Under the pieces are notes generated by a model that was not told the origin of the DNA, ran no database searches, and was given only the letters and a program-made list of their open reading frames with translations. Source: Sphingobacterium sp. HMA12 (GTDB taxonomy: Bacteria; Bacteroidota; Bacteroidia; Sphingobacteriales; Sphingobacteriaceae). Taken from it: 64,000 nt of DNA. The DNA is taken from contig NZ_BEYR01000001.1 in the NCBI RefSeq assembly GCF_002933815.1, positions 2,845,765 to 2,909,764 of the forward strand, read 5' to 3'. Shown here piece after piece: positions 1-8,615 of the stretch; position 1 is the stretch's first letter, and every line of letters starts with the position of its first letter. Both the position numbers and the translations under genes were made by a program.

Positions 1-42
1 TATGAATTTAGTAAATTATATTATGGAAAAGAGATAGCCTAG
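1..42 (+). CDS. Possible C-terminal end of an upstream gene (partial)
   Basis: The first 13 codons of the window are open on the plus strand and end in TAG at 40-42. The tail reads YEFSKLYYGKEIA. It would be the end of a gene entering from the left and convergent with the lipoprotein gene at 68-625. Thirteen codons are too few to prove coding, so this is only a possibility. Confidence 0.2.
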   Translation, partial: YEFSKLYYGKEIA

Positions 43-67
43 CAGTTGCGATCGGTGATGGACGCTG

Positions 68-625
68 CTACTTTAAGTTATCGTTTATACTGATTTCTAT
101 TGGGATATCAAAAAGCTTTTCAGGTCCTTGATCAATTTGTAATTTGAGCTGGACCGAACCTTTTAATTTAGAAAAAAATTGTCTCGTTTGTATCGTTATA
201 CCCACATTTTGACAGAGTTTATGATCATGGTCCCAAAGACCAAAACGTTGCAGATACAATGGATTTTGAACGGTATCCAGCAAGCTCACTTCTTCGTTTT
301 TTTCATTCCTAAGTTCAACACGTGTGAGCGTGCAATGTATTTCGTCCGCTAAATCCGTTGCGAAGCTGCCTGGCTGCTTAGAAGCGAGTTCCATGGCCTT
401 AGTTTCCGCTGGAGTCAATGGATAATAGCTCGCCAATAAAAACTGATTGGCCGGAACACGCTTTGCTTCGGTGAGATCGGTAATGCTAGGGTGCATGTGA
501 CTACCTAACGCATCCAAAACAGTTTGCTGTTCCGATACACTCATCCTATCAGGCTTATGTTTCGAATCGTTGTGACAATTTGAAAATAAAATCGCGGAAA
601 CTAATATTGAAAACAGTCTATTCAT
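68..625 (-). CDS. Hypothetical lipoprotein
   Basis: This 185-aa protein opens with a short hydrophobic stretch ending in the lipobox-like FSNC at about residues 14-17, so it is probably exported and lipid-anchored. The remainder is soluble and has no motif that I can assign to a family. The C-terminal half alternates hydrophobic and polar residues, suggesting a beta-rich fold. It stands alone: the plus-strand tail at the window edge converges on it and a decayed region lies upstream. The ATG at 623-625 is the only one that leaves a complete signal peptide. The gene call is good; the function is unknown. Confidence 0.7.
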   Translation of the reverse strand: MNRLFSILVSAILFSNCHNDSKHKPDRMSVSEQQTVLDALGSHMHPSITDLTEAKRVPANQFLLASYYPLTPAETKAMELASKQPGSFATDLADEIHCTLTRVELRNEKNEEVSLLDTVQNPLYLQRFGLWDHDHKLCQNVGITIQTRQFFSKLKGSVQLKLQIDQGPEKLFDIPIEISINDNLK

Positions 626-696
626 TATCTATTATTCATTAATGGGCTAAATTCAGTTTCGGTCATCTGCCAATCATATATAAGTTGGGAGTAAAA

Positions 697-1104
697 CTAA
701 TTTGTCTCGAAAATCAAATACTCATCAGGTAGTTCTACAGCCGTCTTTTGCGACCCAGATCGTAGGTAAATCAAGTAGTTATACATTGTTCTCAATTTGA
801 TTACATTGTTTATGATTTCATCGATAAGCTCTATGCTGCAATCCGAAGCATCCTTTTCACTAAAATAAGTACATTTTAAGCATTATTGTCCGAGCAGTTT
901 ACAATTCGCTGGGACTAGTTTATTATTTGTTGAGCGTAAACCTATAAGCGCTCTATTTAAATGTTTATTACTTTCAAAAGATCTTGCTTTAAAGCATATA
1001 CATTCCCTCCATGCCTGCATAACAGTTTCCCCCCTCTTCTTATCCATATACCTATATAACAGGAATGAAGGACTTCGATTAGCTTTGTTTTTAACAGATT
1101 GCAT
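697..1104 (-). pseudogene. Broken ORF of unknown family with one in-frame TAA
   Basis: Two stop-free stretches lie in the same frame, separated only by a TAA at 883-885. The first is 73 codons starting with MQSVKNKANR. The second is about 61 codons ending ELPDEYLIFETN before TAG at 697-699. The second half has the charged, helical composition of a real protein (for example SIELIDEIINNVIKLRTMYN) but has no start of its own before an internal Met. Read through the TAA, this would be a protein of about 135 aa. I do not recognise the family. Two consecutive open stretches in AT-rich DNA could be chance, so confidence is modest. The murQ relic next door makes decay plausible. Confidence 0.35.
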
Positions 1105-1174
1105 TTTCTGCTTTAAACTATCACTCTAACGATTTCTGCAGTCCCCCTTTAATGGTTAAAAATAAAGAACTTAA

Positions 1175-1452
<278 letters not shown>

Positions 1453-1584
1453 CACCCACCACCTAGTATTTATCTGTTTGGTAATTTAATAATCTCTCGC
1501 TAGATCTGTTTTTATTATAGCAATACGCTTTTCCTGCGATTTTATTTCTTATCCTACGCCAAGTTAATCTAGGAATAAATCTTT

Positions 1585-1592
1585 TAGCTTTG
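1585..1592 (+). promoter_or_regulatory. Candidate -7 element (TAGCTTTG) for the VOC gene
   Basis: TAGCTTTG matches the Bacteroidota -7 consensus TAnnTTTG. No clear TTTG -33 element is seen at the right distance. Transcription from here would leave a leader of about 90 nt before the ATG at 1691, which supports that start over the upstream ATG at 1604. Confidence 0.35.
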
Positions 1593-1690
1593 TAAGACTG
1601 CAAATGATCAAAACTCAGATAGGGTGTAATAGAGGAGCATCAATTGTAGGCTATACTGAAAAAGAAAAAAATAACCAAAATATAAAAGCT

Positions 1691-2152
1691 ATGCAAAAGA
1701 TAATTCCAAACCTTTGGTTTGATAGCAACGCACAGGAAGCCGCAGAATTTTACTTGTCGGTTTTCAAAGATGGAAAAATAATCAATATTACGTATTACCC
1801 GAATTCAGAAGCCGAAGGACTGGCTGATTTCCAGAAGGATTTCGCTGGAAAAGTGCTTACCATTGAGTTTGAAATCCTGGGAATGCGTTTGATCGGGATC
1901 AATGCCGGACCGATATTCAAATTTAACGAAGCTATTTCTTTGATGATCCCCTGCAAAGACCAGACTGAAATAGACTACTATTGGGAAGCGCTTACATCTG
2001 GCGGAGGACAAGAGAGCGTTTGTGGATGGCTGAAAGACAAATACGGATTAAGCTGGCAGGTTTGTCCAGAAAATTGGGACGAACTCAACAAAAGACCCGG
2101 CGCATTCAAAAAAATGATGGGAATGAAAAAAATCATTATTGCTGATTTCTAA
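1691..2152 (+). CDS. VOC superfamily (PhnB/glyoxalase-like) protein
   Basis: The protein starts MQKIIPNLWFDSNAQEAAEFY, the standard opening of PhnB-like vicinal-oxygen-chelate proteins, and continues with the paired beta-alpha-beta-beta-beta modules. Near the C-terminus are the CKDQTEIDYYWEALTSGG and YGLSWQVCPENW blocks typical of the group. The frame is open upstream to 1604, but the extra 29 residues match nothing in the family and lie over the likely promoter, so I choose the ATG at 1691 (153 aa). Members are often labelled 3-demethylubiquinone-9 methyltransferase-like, yet most have no shown activity. The substrate here is unknown. The C-terminus looks slightly short for the family but intact. 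Confidence 0.85.
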   Translation: MQKIIPNLWFDSNAQEAAEFYLSVFKDGKIINITYYPNSEAEGLADFQKDFAGKVLTIEFEILGMRLIGINAGPIFKFNEAISLMIPCKDQTEIDYYWEALTSGGGQESVCGWLKDKYGLSWQVCPENWDELNKRPGAFKKMMGMKKIIIADF

Positions 2153-2588
2153 AAACAAGAAAAGACAAAGTCCATCTTCCAGCACTCGTATAACGATCCT
2201 TGCTATGCCATGGTGCGCACTTGCCGCCGATTTGCCTTTTATAAGAAGACAAAAGGGTACCTATGCTGGTTTGGGCTTAGTTACGCTGTAAACTAATGTT
2301 CAAGTATCGAAAAACCAATAACAGCGACATCTAAGGCAGCATTGACAGAATAACTACCCCAGCCCAATGCATACTTTGGTCCTCACCTGGAAAATCTGTT
2401 TTATTAAATGAATCATCGCTGTCTCCGAAACAAAATATCTTAGGTAGCTCTAATCAATCCCGATTTGAGCCAAGCGGTTTTAATTTGCTCCACAGCATCT
2501 CTAGCGCAAGTTAACCTACAATTTTCCTAGCCATCAGCTCTGATAAGCACCACGCTGAAATTCAATAATAAATATTTTCTTGTAATAA
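2153..2588. other. Intergenic stretch without recognisable gene
   Basis: All frames are interrupted by frequent stops. The minus strand between roughly 2300 and 2500 gives short protein-like pieces (for example DAVEQIKTAWLKSGL) separated by stops, which could be a decayed gene, but I cannot name it. Only the promoter at its right end is supported. Confidence 0.4.
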
Positions 2589-2621
2589 TTTGCATAAGCA
2601 ATTCCTTTCTCTTTATATTTG
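2589..2621 (+). promoter_or_regulatory. Bacteroidota housekeeping promoter for the TonB receptor operon
   Basis: TTTG at 2589-2592 is followed after 21 nt by TATATTTG at 2614-2621. This fits the TTTG-N19/21-TAnnTTTG consensus of the Bacteroidota primary sigma factor. The predicted leader to the ATG at 2649 is about 20 nt. Confidence 0.65.
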
Positions 2622-2648
2622 ACTACAATTTTTAATCAATCTAAATAA

Positions 2649-5072
2649 ATGAATTTATATAATTATTTAACACTTGTTAGAGGGTATATCAACTATATTT
2701 TAACAGCAATCATTGTTGTATGCTCATTTAGCCTTCCAGCATTCTCTCAGTCTACAAATTTCAAAACGACATTGAAAGCTCTGGTTGTTGACGAAAGCAA
2801 CAGTCCTTTAGCAAATGCGACAGTTATGATCAACGGGAAAAATGTGGGTACAACAGACGCAAAAGGGCAGTTTAACATTTCTATTCCTAAAAACGGTACG
2901 TTCAGCCTGCGCATTTCTTCTATTGGAAAAAAAATCTTAACAGACAAAATTTCAAGCAACGAACTGGCCGGAGGGACCAAAGTGTTTATGCTTCAGGAGC
3001 AAATCAATACACTAGAAGCAATTGAAATATTAGGATTGAGTAAAGTAGACGAAGTCAATAAGCAGTCTTTCAACGTAACCGCATTGGACGCGACCAAATT
3101 GCACAACACATCCATGGATGTAGGGCAATTGATCAACCGTGTTTCGGGCGTCCGTGTCCGTGAGTCTGGTGGTATGGGATCACAGACAGCAATAAGTCTC
3201 AATGGATTTACGGGCAATCAGGTAAAACTATTTCTTGACGGACTCCCTATTGACAATTACGGCAGTTCATTCCAGATAAACAATATTCCGATCAATTATA
3301 TCAATCAAATTGAAGTTTACAAGGGTGTTGTACCGGTATGGCTGGGTGGCGACGCATTGGGCGGAGCAATTAATCTAGTAAAGAATACAAAAGCTGGTAA
3401 TTTTATAGATGCTTCGTATTCGCTGGGATCTTTCAATACGCACCGCGCTAACGTAAATCTGGGATATATCGCTAAAAATGGATTCACAGTAGAACTAAAT
3501 GCGTATAAAAATTATTCCAAAAATAATTATTGGGTTGACATCAATGTCGTACCTGATATCGAAACTGGGGTAACTGTGGCAGACCGCGTAAGACGCTTCC
3601 ACGATCAATATGACAACCAAATGCTGGGCCTGAATGTCGGCTTGAGCAACAAAAAGTGGGCTGATCAATTTCTTGTTGGCCTACAGTTGGGTGATAATCA
3701 TGCGGACATACAAACTGGTAATCGTATGGATGATGTGTTTGGAGCACGCTTTAGGGAGGGTACCATTGTACTGCCATCCGTGTACTATAAAAAAGATAAC
3801 TTTTTGATAGAGGGATTGGATCTCAGCTTACGTGGAAGCTTTAATCTGGGCAAGGAAAAAAATGTAGATACGGTATACAGACAATTCAACTGGTACGGAG
3901 AAAGTATCCCTAAAGGCCGAAATTCATGGGACGCGGGCGGAGAGGTATCCAAAGAATTATACACTTATAAAAACAATAATGGCAATGCTGCCCTTAACGT
4001 GAAGTACGCCATCAATCCGACCAATACGCTCTACCTCAATAATACCTTTACTTCTAATAACCGAAAAGGGGAAAATATATTGCAACCTGACAATGATTTT
4101 TATAAACAACCAAAAAAACTACAAAAAAATATAACAGGGCTCGCCTTAGGAAATGCCGATATCAAGCACATGGTCAACCAGATTTTCGTTAAATATTACG
4201 CGCAACATGTACACGCTTATCAGGTAAACAATAGCATATATAGTAACTATGAAGACCAGCAAAATATGCTGGGTTATGGATTAGCCTCTTCATATGCGTT
4301 GGACAACAATTCACAAATCAAGTTTTCCTATGAGAAAACGTATCGTATGCCTACGGTAGATGAACTTTTTGGTGATGTGATCAACCTCACGGCTAACCCG
4401 CAACTAAAACCGGAATCTTCGCACAACTTCAACCTAAACATTAATCATACTTTTCTGTGGAATGAAAAGAATGCACTCGCTGTCGGCGTTGATGGCATAT
4501 ACCGTCAGGCCAAAGACTTTATCCGCTATGTAAATTCAGCGTCCAATAATAATGGAAATATGACGCAGATGGCACAAAATCAGCGCGATGTCAATAACCT
4601 CGGGGGCGATCTCGAAATTCACTATGCATATGACCAAAGATTTAATATCCGTGGGAGCTTAACTTATCAAAATCTTCGCAATAACACAAAATATGAGACA
4701 AGTACAACTGATGTCAGCATATTCTATAAGGACCGTCTGCCTAATATCCCCTACCTATTTGGACATGGTGACATCTCCTATGAGTGGCGGAATGTGTTAT
4801 TCCCAAACAGTAGTCTGAAGGTAGGAACCTATGTTTATTATGTGCATGACTATTTCCTAAGATGGCCCTCGGCTGGTACAACCAGTACAAAAGAAACTAT
4901 TCCAGAGCAACTTTCTTATGATGCCAGCATCGTGTACTCATTTGCCCACGGTAAATATAATATTGGTATTGATGGTAGAAACCTCACGGACGCTTTACTT
5001 TATGATAATTATATGCTACAGAAGCCAAGCCGCAACTTTAGCGTCAAATTCAGATATACAATTTCAAAATAA
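2649..5072 (+). CDS. TonB-dependent outer-membrane receptor (FecA/CirA-like)
   Basis: This 807-aa protein has an N-terminal signal sequence ending near AFSQ (residue 34). A carboxypeptidase-regulatory-like beta-sandwich follows at about 42-113 (GKNVGTTDAKGQFNISI), then a plug domain at about 135-250 (VGQLINRVSGVRVRESGG, IEVYKGVVPVWLGG, GGAINLV), then a 22-stranded barrel ending in an aromatic-rich last strand (FSVKFRYTISK). It lacks the STN domain and the long SusC architecture, so it is a classical receptor energised by TonB-ExbBD. The DUF4374 lipoprotein 18 nt downstream points to siderophore or metal-chelate uptake. A good promoter lies just upstream; I see no clear Fur box. The ligand cannot be read from sequence. 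Confidence 0.9.
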   Translation: MNLYNYLTLVRGYINYILTAIIVVCSFSLPAFSQSTNFKTTLKALVVDESNSPLANATVMINGKNVGTTDAKGQFNISIPKNGTFSLRISSIGKKILTDKISSNELAGGTKVFMLQEQINTLEAIEILGLSKVDEVNKQSFNVTALDATKLHNTSMDVGQLINRVSGVRVRESGGMGSQTAISLNGFTGNQVKLFLDGLPIDNYGSSFQINNIPINYINQIEVYKGVVPVWLGGDALGGAINLVKNTKAGNFIDASYSLGSFNTHRANVNLGYIAKNGFTVELNAYKNYSKNNYWVDINVVPDIETGVTVADRVRRFHDQYDNQMLGLNVGLSNKKWADQFLVGLQLGDNHADIQTGNRMDDVFGARFREGTIVLPSVYYKKDNFLIEGLDLSLRGSFNLGKEKNVDTVYRQFNWYGESIPKGRNSWDAGGEVSKELYTYKNNNGNAALNVKYAINPTNTLYLNNTFTSNNRKGENILQPDNDFYKQPKKLQKNITGLALGNADIKHMVNQIFVKYYAQHVHAYQVNNSIYSNYEDQQNMLGYGLASSYALDNNSQIKFSYEKTYRMPTVDELFGDVINLTANPQLKPESSHNFNLNINHTFLWNEKNALAVGVDGIYRQAKDFIRYVNSASNNNGNMTQMAQNQRDVNNLGGDLEIHYAYDQRFNIRGSLTYQNLRNNTKYETSTTDVSIFYKDRLPNIPYLFGHGDISYEWRNVLFPNSSLKVGTYVYYVHDYFLRWPSAGTTSTKETIPEQLSYDASIVYSFAHGKYNIGIDGRNLTDALLYDNYMLQKPSRNFSVKFRYTISK

Positions 5073-5090
5073 TATACACTCAACAAAATC

Positions 5091-6323
5091 ATGAACTTAA
5101 AATTCTATACAAAAATTGCATTTCTAGGAATTGCGATCTCCAGTTTATCTGCTTGCAGTAAAAGCAAAGACGATTCTGCTCCAATAGTAAATGGGAGCGG
5201 AGAAAAATTCGTATTTGTTGCTTATTCTGATGGTACAGCTGGAGAAGCTGCCAATTATATTATCACTGCTGATGATCTCAGTAAAGGCGAAATTTCCATC
5301 AAGAACAATGGCGTCGAAACCAGTGCATATTCTTTTCTGGTACAGAACAATACACTCTTTGGCATTACGTATGCCAATTATGGTCCAACACAAGCTTTTA
5401 AACTTAATAGTACGGGAAAGATGGAGAAAGCCGGAACCCAGGTAAATACTGAATTTACCGGAGCTTATACACCAATCAATAACGATGCTTATGTGGGCGT
5501 ATCTCTTTCTGGTGGCATTGAGAACCCTGAAGCGACTCTGTATAAATATGATGCAAAAAATTTCAAAGTATCCCTACGTAAACCTTTTAGTCTAGACCTT
5601 TTCAAAACTGGGGAATTTGCCAATTACAATGCCGTAAAGGAAATCGGCGACAAGCTTTATATGCCTCTTAATTCGGCTACGGGGATTACCGGTAAAAGTA
5701 CAGCTTATATCGACAGTGCATGGATCGCTGTATTTGATAAATCTACTTTAGCTTACAAAAAATTAATCCGCGACGGTAGAATAGGTTCTATCGGAAACTG
5801 GTTCGGCATGCAAGGCGTAGAAAAAATTTCCACCGGTGATGTATACGCCTGGTCTACTTCGGGAAATGCGCTGAATAAAGCGCTCACACCAAAAAACCAC
5901 TCTGGAATTATCAAGATAAATCCATCAACTGATGAAGTCGATAAAACTTACTTCTTTGATGTCGAAGCTGCCTCAGGACATAAAATCGCACGCGGTACTT
6001 ATCTTAAAGAAGGTAAATTCCTCATGACCATGTACCAAACAAGCGAGGTCGGTGGTGTATCTGGCGGAATTGTCAATTTGGCAATCATTGATGTTATTAA
6101 CAAAACGTACACTGCTGTAAATGGTATTCCAAATCACGCACAAATGCCTTATGATAACAAGACTTACGTGGACAGCCAGGGAAATATAGCTTACTATGTG
6201 ATGAAAAATAACGAAGGTAACTTCTATGTTTATAAAGTTGACGTCGATAAAGCAACTGCTATGCAGGGAGCTCGCTTTATTGGTGTCTCAAATATCACTG
6301 CCATATCCAAGTTAACATACTAA
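5091..6323 (+). CDS. DUF4374 family lipoprotein
   Basis: The 410-aa protein has a lipoprotein signal peptide with lipobox LSAC at about residues 19-22. The mature part consists of repeated beta-propeller-like segments (YKYDAKNFKVSLRKPF, IAVFDKSTLAYKKLI, IIKINPSTDEVDKTYFF, NEGNFYVYKVDVDKATA). This matches the DUF4374 family as I know it, which in Bacteroidota sits directly after TonB receptors and is often followed by a PepSY-domain reductase; no PepSY gene is present here. The gene starts 18 nt after the receptor and is surely cotranscribed. A strong hairpin follows at 6370. A role as surface or periplasmic accessory for chelate uptake is inferred from context. Confidence 0.8.
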   Translation: MNLKFYTKIAFLGIAISSLSACSKSKDDSAPIVNGSGEKFVFVAYSDGTAGEAANYIITADDLSKGEISIKNNGVETSAYSFLVQNNTLFGITYANYGPTQAFKLNSTGKMEKAGTQVNTEFTGAYTPINNDAYVGVSLSGGIENPEATLYKYDAKNFKVSLRKPFSLDLFKTGEFANYNAVKEIGDKLYMPLNSATGITGKSTAYIDSAWIAVFDKSTLAYKKLIRDGRIGSIGNWFGMQGVEKISTGDVYAWSTSGNALNKALTPKNHSGIIKINPSTDEVDKTYFFDVEAASGHKIARGTYLKEGKFLMTMYQTSEVGGVSGGIVNLAIIDVINKTYTAVNGIPNHAQMPYDNKTYVDSQGNIAYYVMKNNEGNFYVYKVDVDKATAMQGARFIGVSNITAISKLTY

Positions 6324-6369
6324 TCTAAAAATCCAATTTTCATATTCATATCCTAAGTAAATATGGATT

Positions 6370-6405
6370 AACTAGAAAAGCACCTAAACAGGTGCTTTTC
6401 TAGTT
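6370..6405. terminator. Bidirectional hairpin terminator
   Basis: A perfect 15-bp stem (arms 6370-6384 and 6391-6405) with a 6-nt loop sits between two convergent genes. The arms are A/T-rich at the base, so either strand yields a hairpin followed by several U residues. Confidence 0.75.
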
Positions 6406-6500
6406 GATGGCAATCTATTCAACTGCCACATTCAATAATGGTATTGTCAGCCTCAACAAACCCAAGACTCTTTTCTTTTGCTTCCATCCTTATGCGATCG

Positions 6501-7568
6501 TTAAAGAATAGTCTCTACTTTAGCGCCAATTATTTTTAGCATCCTTTCAAATCCTACATCTGTTGGGTGAGTACCATCCACCGTTCCTTCGGAGTCGTCA
6601 CCTATCAAATGATCGGTTGGTAAATAATATAAATCTTTATATCCCGCCTGTTGCAGTCTTTCATATTGCTGCCTAAAATTATTATTTTGCGCTATCAATC
6701 GGGCACTCCATTTAAGATTATAGTTACCTACCTGACGTGTAATACTTTCTATGAGCAATATGGGTACCTTCGGATGAGATTTACGAAGCCGCGCTACGAA
6801 ATTAAAGGTCCTTTCTTTCACCTCCTCCGGACTGCTATTTGGAACACAATCCATGATAATCAAATCTATGGGACCAATATCGCTGAGCATATCAGCTACC
6901 GCGGACTCCATGCGGGCATTGCCACTGACTCCCATGTTAAGCACATTGGCGTTCAACCTACGCCCTAATTGAGCGGGATAAGCCAAGCCCGGGCGGCTTG
7001 CAGAAGCGCCATGGACGATACTGGAGCCGTAAACCACCACCGTTTTATTAAATGATTGCCTAGTGGCTACAAAGGATGCTCTCTCATCAATAATCACGTC
7101 AAAATCCACTAATTCTTTGTATAAAGGAAAATAAAGAAGAAATTCTTTTTCGGTTTTAGCCATATCTTCGACCAATATAGCCTTACTTTCTGTGCTCTTG
7201 AGATCGGGACGAGCCACCCCCGCAAAACGCCAGCCGTTTGCTTCTCTTACATATACATCAAATCCCCGTGACATAATCGGAGTCGAATTATTGCCCAGTT
7301 CAGCATCGACAGTCTTCCATCTCAGGGATAATTTGCTGGTATTACTCTTAAAAGTAACAAACATTCCAGTAGAATGTGTATACAATTTCTTTACGGCGGC
7401 AGGAAGATCTTTATACTTTAATGTATCTACCCGGTAAAATTTGGGGGTATTTTCAAAAGGCCTCCCTTGAATCTCAAATTTAGAAGCAGGAACAATTTGT
7501 TGTGCATAAATAGAGAATGAACCACAGATAAGGATGAGTAAAATAAAAGTACTGATCTTTTTTTTCAT
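6501..7568 (-). CDS. SGNH-hydrolase esterase with N-terminal GxDLY domain
   Basis: The first good start is the ATG at 7566-7568 (MKKKISTFILL), which gives a clean signal peptide ending near IYAQQ; the open frame upstream adds 34 unlikely residues. The N-terminal half carries GFDVYVREANGWRFAG, the GxDLY signature. The C-terminal half shows the SGNH blocks: GSSIVHGAS (nucleophile Ser), NMGVSGNARM (Gly/Asn oxyanion residues) and DGTHPTDVGF (catalytic Asp and His). Such two-domain proteins are secreted or periplasmic esterases that typically deacylate carbohydrates; the substrate is unknown. It is the last gene behind SusC/D system 1, separated from the EEP gene by a hairpin, so it may be cotranscribed only by read-through. 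Confidence 0.85.
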   Translation of the reverse strand: MKKKISTFILLILICGSFSIYAQQIVPASKFEIQGRPFENTPKFYRVDTLKYKDLPAAVKKLYTHSTGMFVTFKSNTSKLSLRWKTVDAELGNNSTPIMSRGFDVYVREANGWRFAGVARPDLKSTESKAILVEDMAKTEKEFLLYFPLYKELVDFDVIIDERASFVATRQSFNKTVVVYGSSIVHGASASRPGLAYPAQLGRRLNANVLNMGVSGNARMESAVADMLSDIGPIDLIIMDCVPNSSPEEVKERTFNFVARLRKSHPKVPILLIESITRQVGNYNLKWSARLIAQNNNFRQQYERLQQAGYKDLYYLPTDHLIGDDSEGTVDGTHPTDVGFERMLKIIGAKVETIL

Positions 7569-7689
7569 TGCAATTAAATTTAGATGAACAGAAATCATAA
7601 TTGGTTTAATCATTGCCGTATCTACTCTTGACACGGTTGTCTTCAAAAAATTGGATAATACGTCGATCAACTTTTTGATCGCACAAGAT

Positions 7690-7724
7690 AATAAAATCCG
7701 CTCCTTATGGGAGCGGATTTTATT
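7690..7724 (-). terminator. Hairpin terminator behind the EEP gene
   Basis: A perfect 15-bp stem (arms 7690-7704 and 7710-7724, 5-nt loop) overlaps the stop codon of the EEP-fold gene by two bases. On the minus strand the arm ends in a TTTTATTAT run, as expected for an intrinsic terminator. It separates system 1 from the SGNH hydrolase gene. Confidence 0.7.
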
Positions 7725-8604
7725 ATTTACTGAGCTTAAGCTCTATAAATGTTGGGTAATGATCAGAAATATAATGTGTATATTCATTCTTGATAATACC
7801 ACTTTTGGTAACCCGTGATGCTGCTACTGAATTGGCCCAAATAAAATCAATACGTTTGGGATGACCGGTATTATATTGCTTTATATTTCCATTACCATCC
7901 TTAAAGGTCGGAACAGAACTTTCAAACTCCTTATTTAACAAACGATAAGTATCCTGAAATCCTGCTTCATGCAATTTACCCAGTACAGAATAATCAATAG
8001 CTCCATTGCGCAAGTTACGGATGTGATCATGTTTTTGCTCACTTTGCTGCATAGCGTTCAAAACCTCCTTTCCATATTTGTCCTTGTCCGAAATATCCAG
8101 GGAATTAAAGTCACCCATGATCAGTATAGGTTCGTTATCAGGGATCTCATTGACTTGTGCCAAAATATCAGTTACTTCCTTCAATCGCTTCTCATAACTA
8201 AATGGCGAAAAATGAATGACAAAAAAGTGTACGCCTTTGATCTTCGCATAGATGTAGCTATGCCACATATTTTCAGTGATTTTCCTAAAATTGACCAGAG
8301 GATATTTCGAAGTAATTGCTACTGGAAATCCCTCTTCTTTAGATTGAAGAACATAGTCGTGACCGATCTGATTTCCTAATTGTTCTAACGTCTTTTGCGT
8401 ATATCCATTCATTTCTTCGAGTGCTATCACATCTGGCTTCCAATCTTTTGTAAAGTTTACAAACCGATCTATATTGATCGAATCTTTCTTTAATCCATAA
8501 AGCACATTATACGATACAATCTTTAATGTTTCTTGCGCATATGCTACGTTCAAATTTACAGCCATGATGATGGCAATAACAATCGTATTTTTATAATTTT
8601 TCAT
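7723..8604 (-). CDS. Endonuclease/exonuclease/phosphatase-family secreted enzyme
   Basis: The start at 8604 (MKNYKNTIVIAII) gives a signal peptide ending near AYAQ, 11 nt after the SusD stop; the longer frame would overlap SusD. EEP-fold metal-site motifs appear in order: SYNVLYG, ALEEMNG (metal-binding Glu), FVIHFSPFS, IMGDFNSLD (catalytic Asp/Asn) and ISDHYPTFIEL (C-terminal Asp-His). At 293 aa it has the usual size of extracellular members, which act as nucleases, sphingomyelinases or sugar/inositol phosphodiesterases. Position inside system 1 suggests it trims a phosphate-containing ligand before or after uptake. Which phosphodiester it cuts cannot be told from sequence. Confidence 0.88.
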   Translation of the reverse strand: MKNYKNTIVIAIIMAVNLNVAYAQETLKIVSYNVLYGLKKDSINIDRFVNFTKDWKPDVIALEEMNGYTQKTLEQLGNQIGHDYVLQSKEEGFPVAITSKYPLVNFRKITENMWHSYIYAKIKGVHFFVIHFSPFSYEKRLKEVTDILAQVNEIPDNEPILIMGDFNSLDISDKDKYGKEVLNAMQQSEQKHDHIRNLRNGAIDYSVLGKLHEAGFQDTYRLLNKEFESSVPTFKDGNGNIKQYNTGHPKRIDFIWANSVAASRVTKSGIIKNEYTHYISDHYPTFIELKLSK

Positions 8605-8615
8605 TTTCTTATTTT

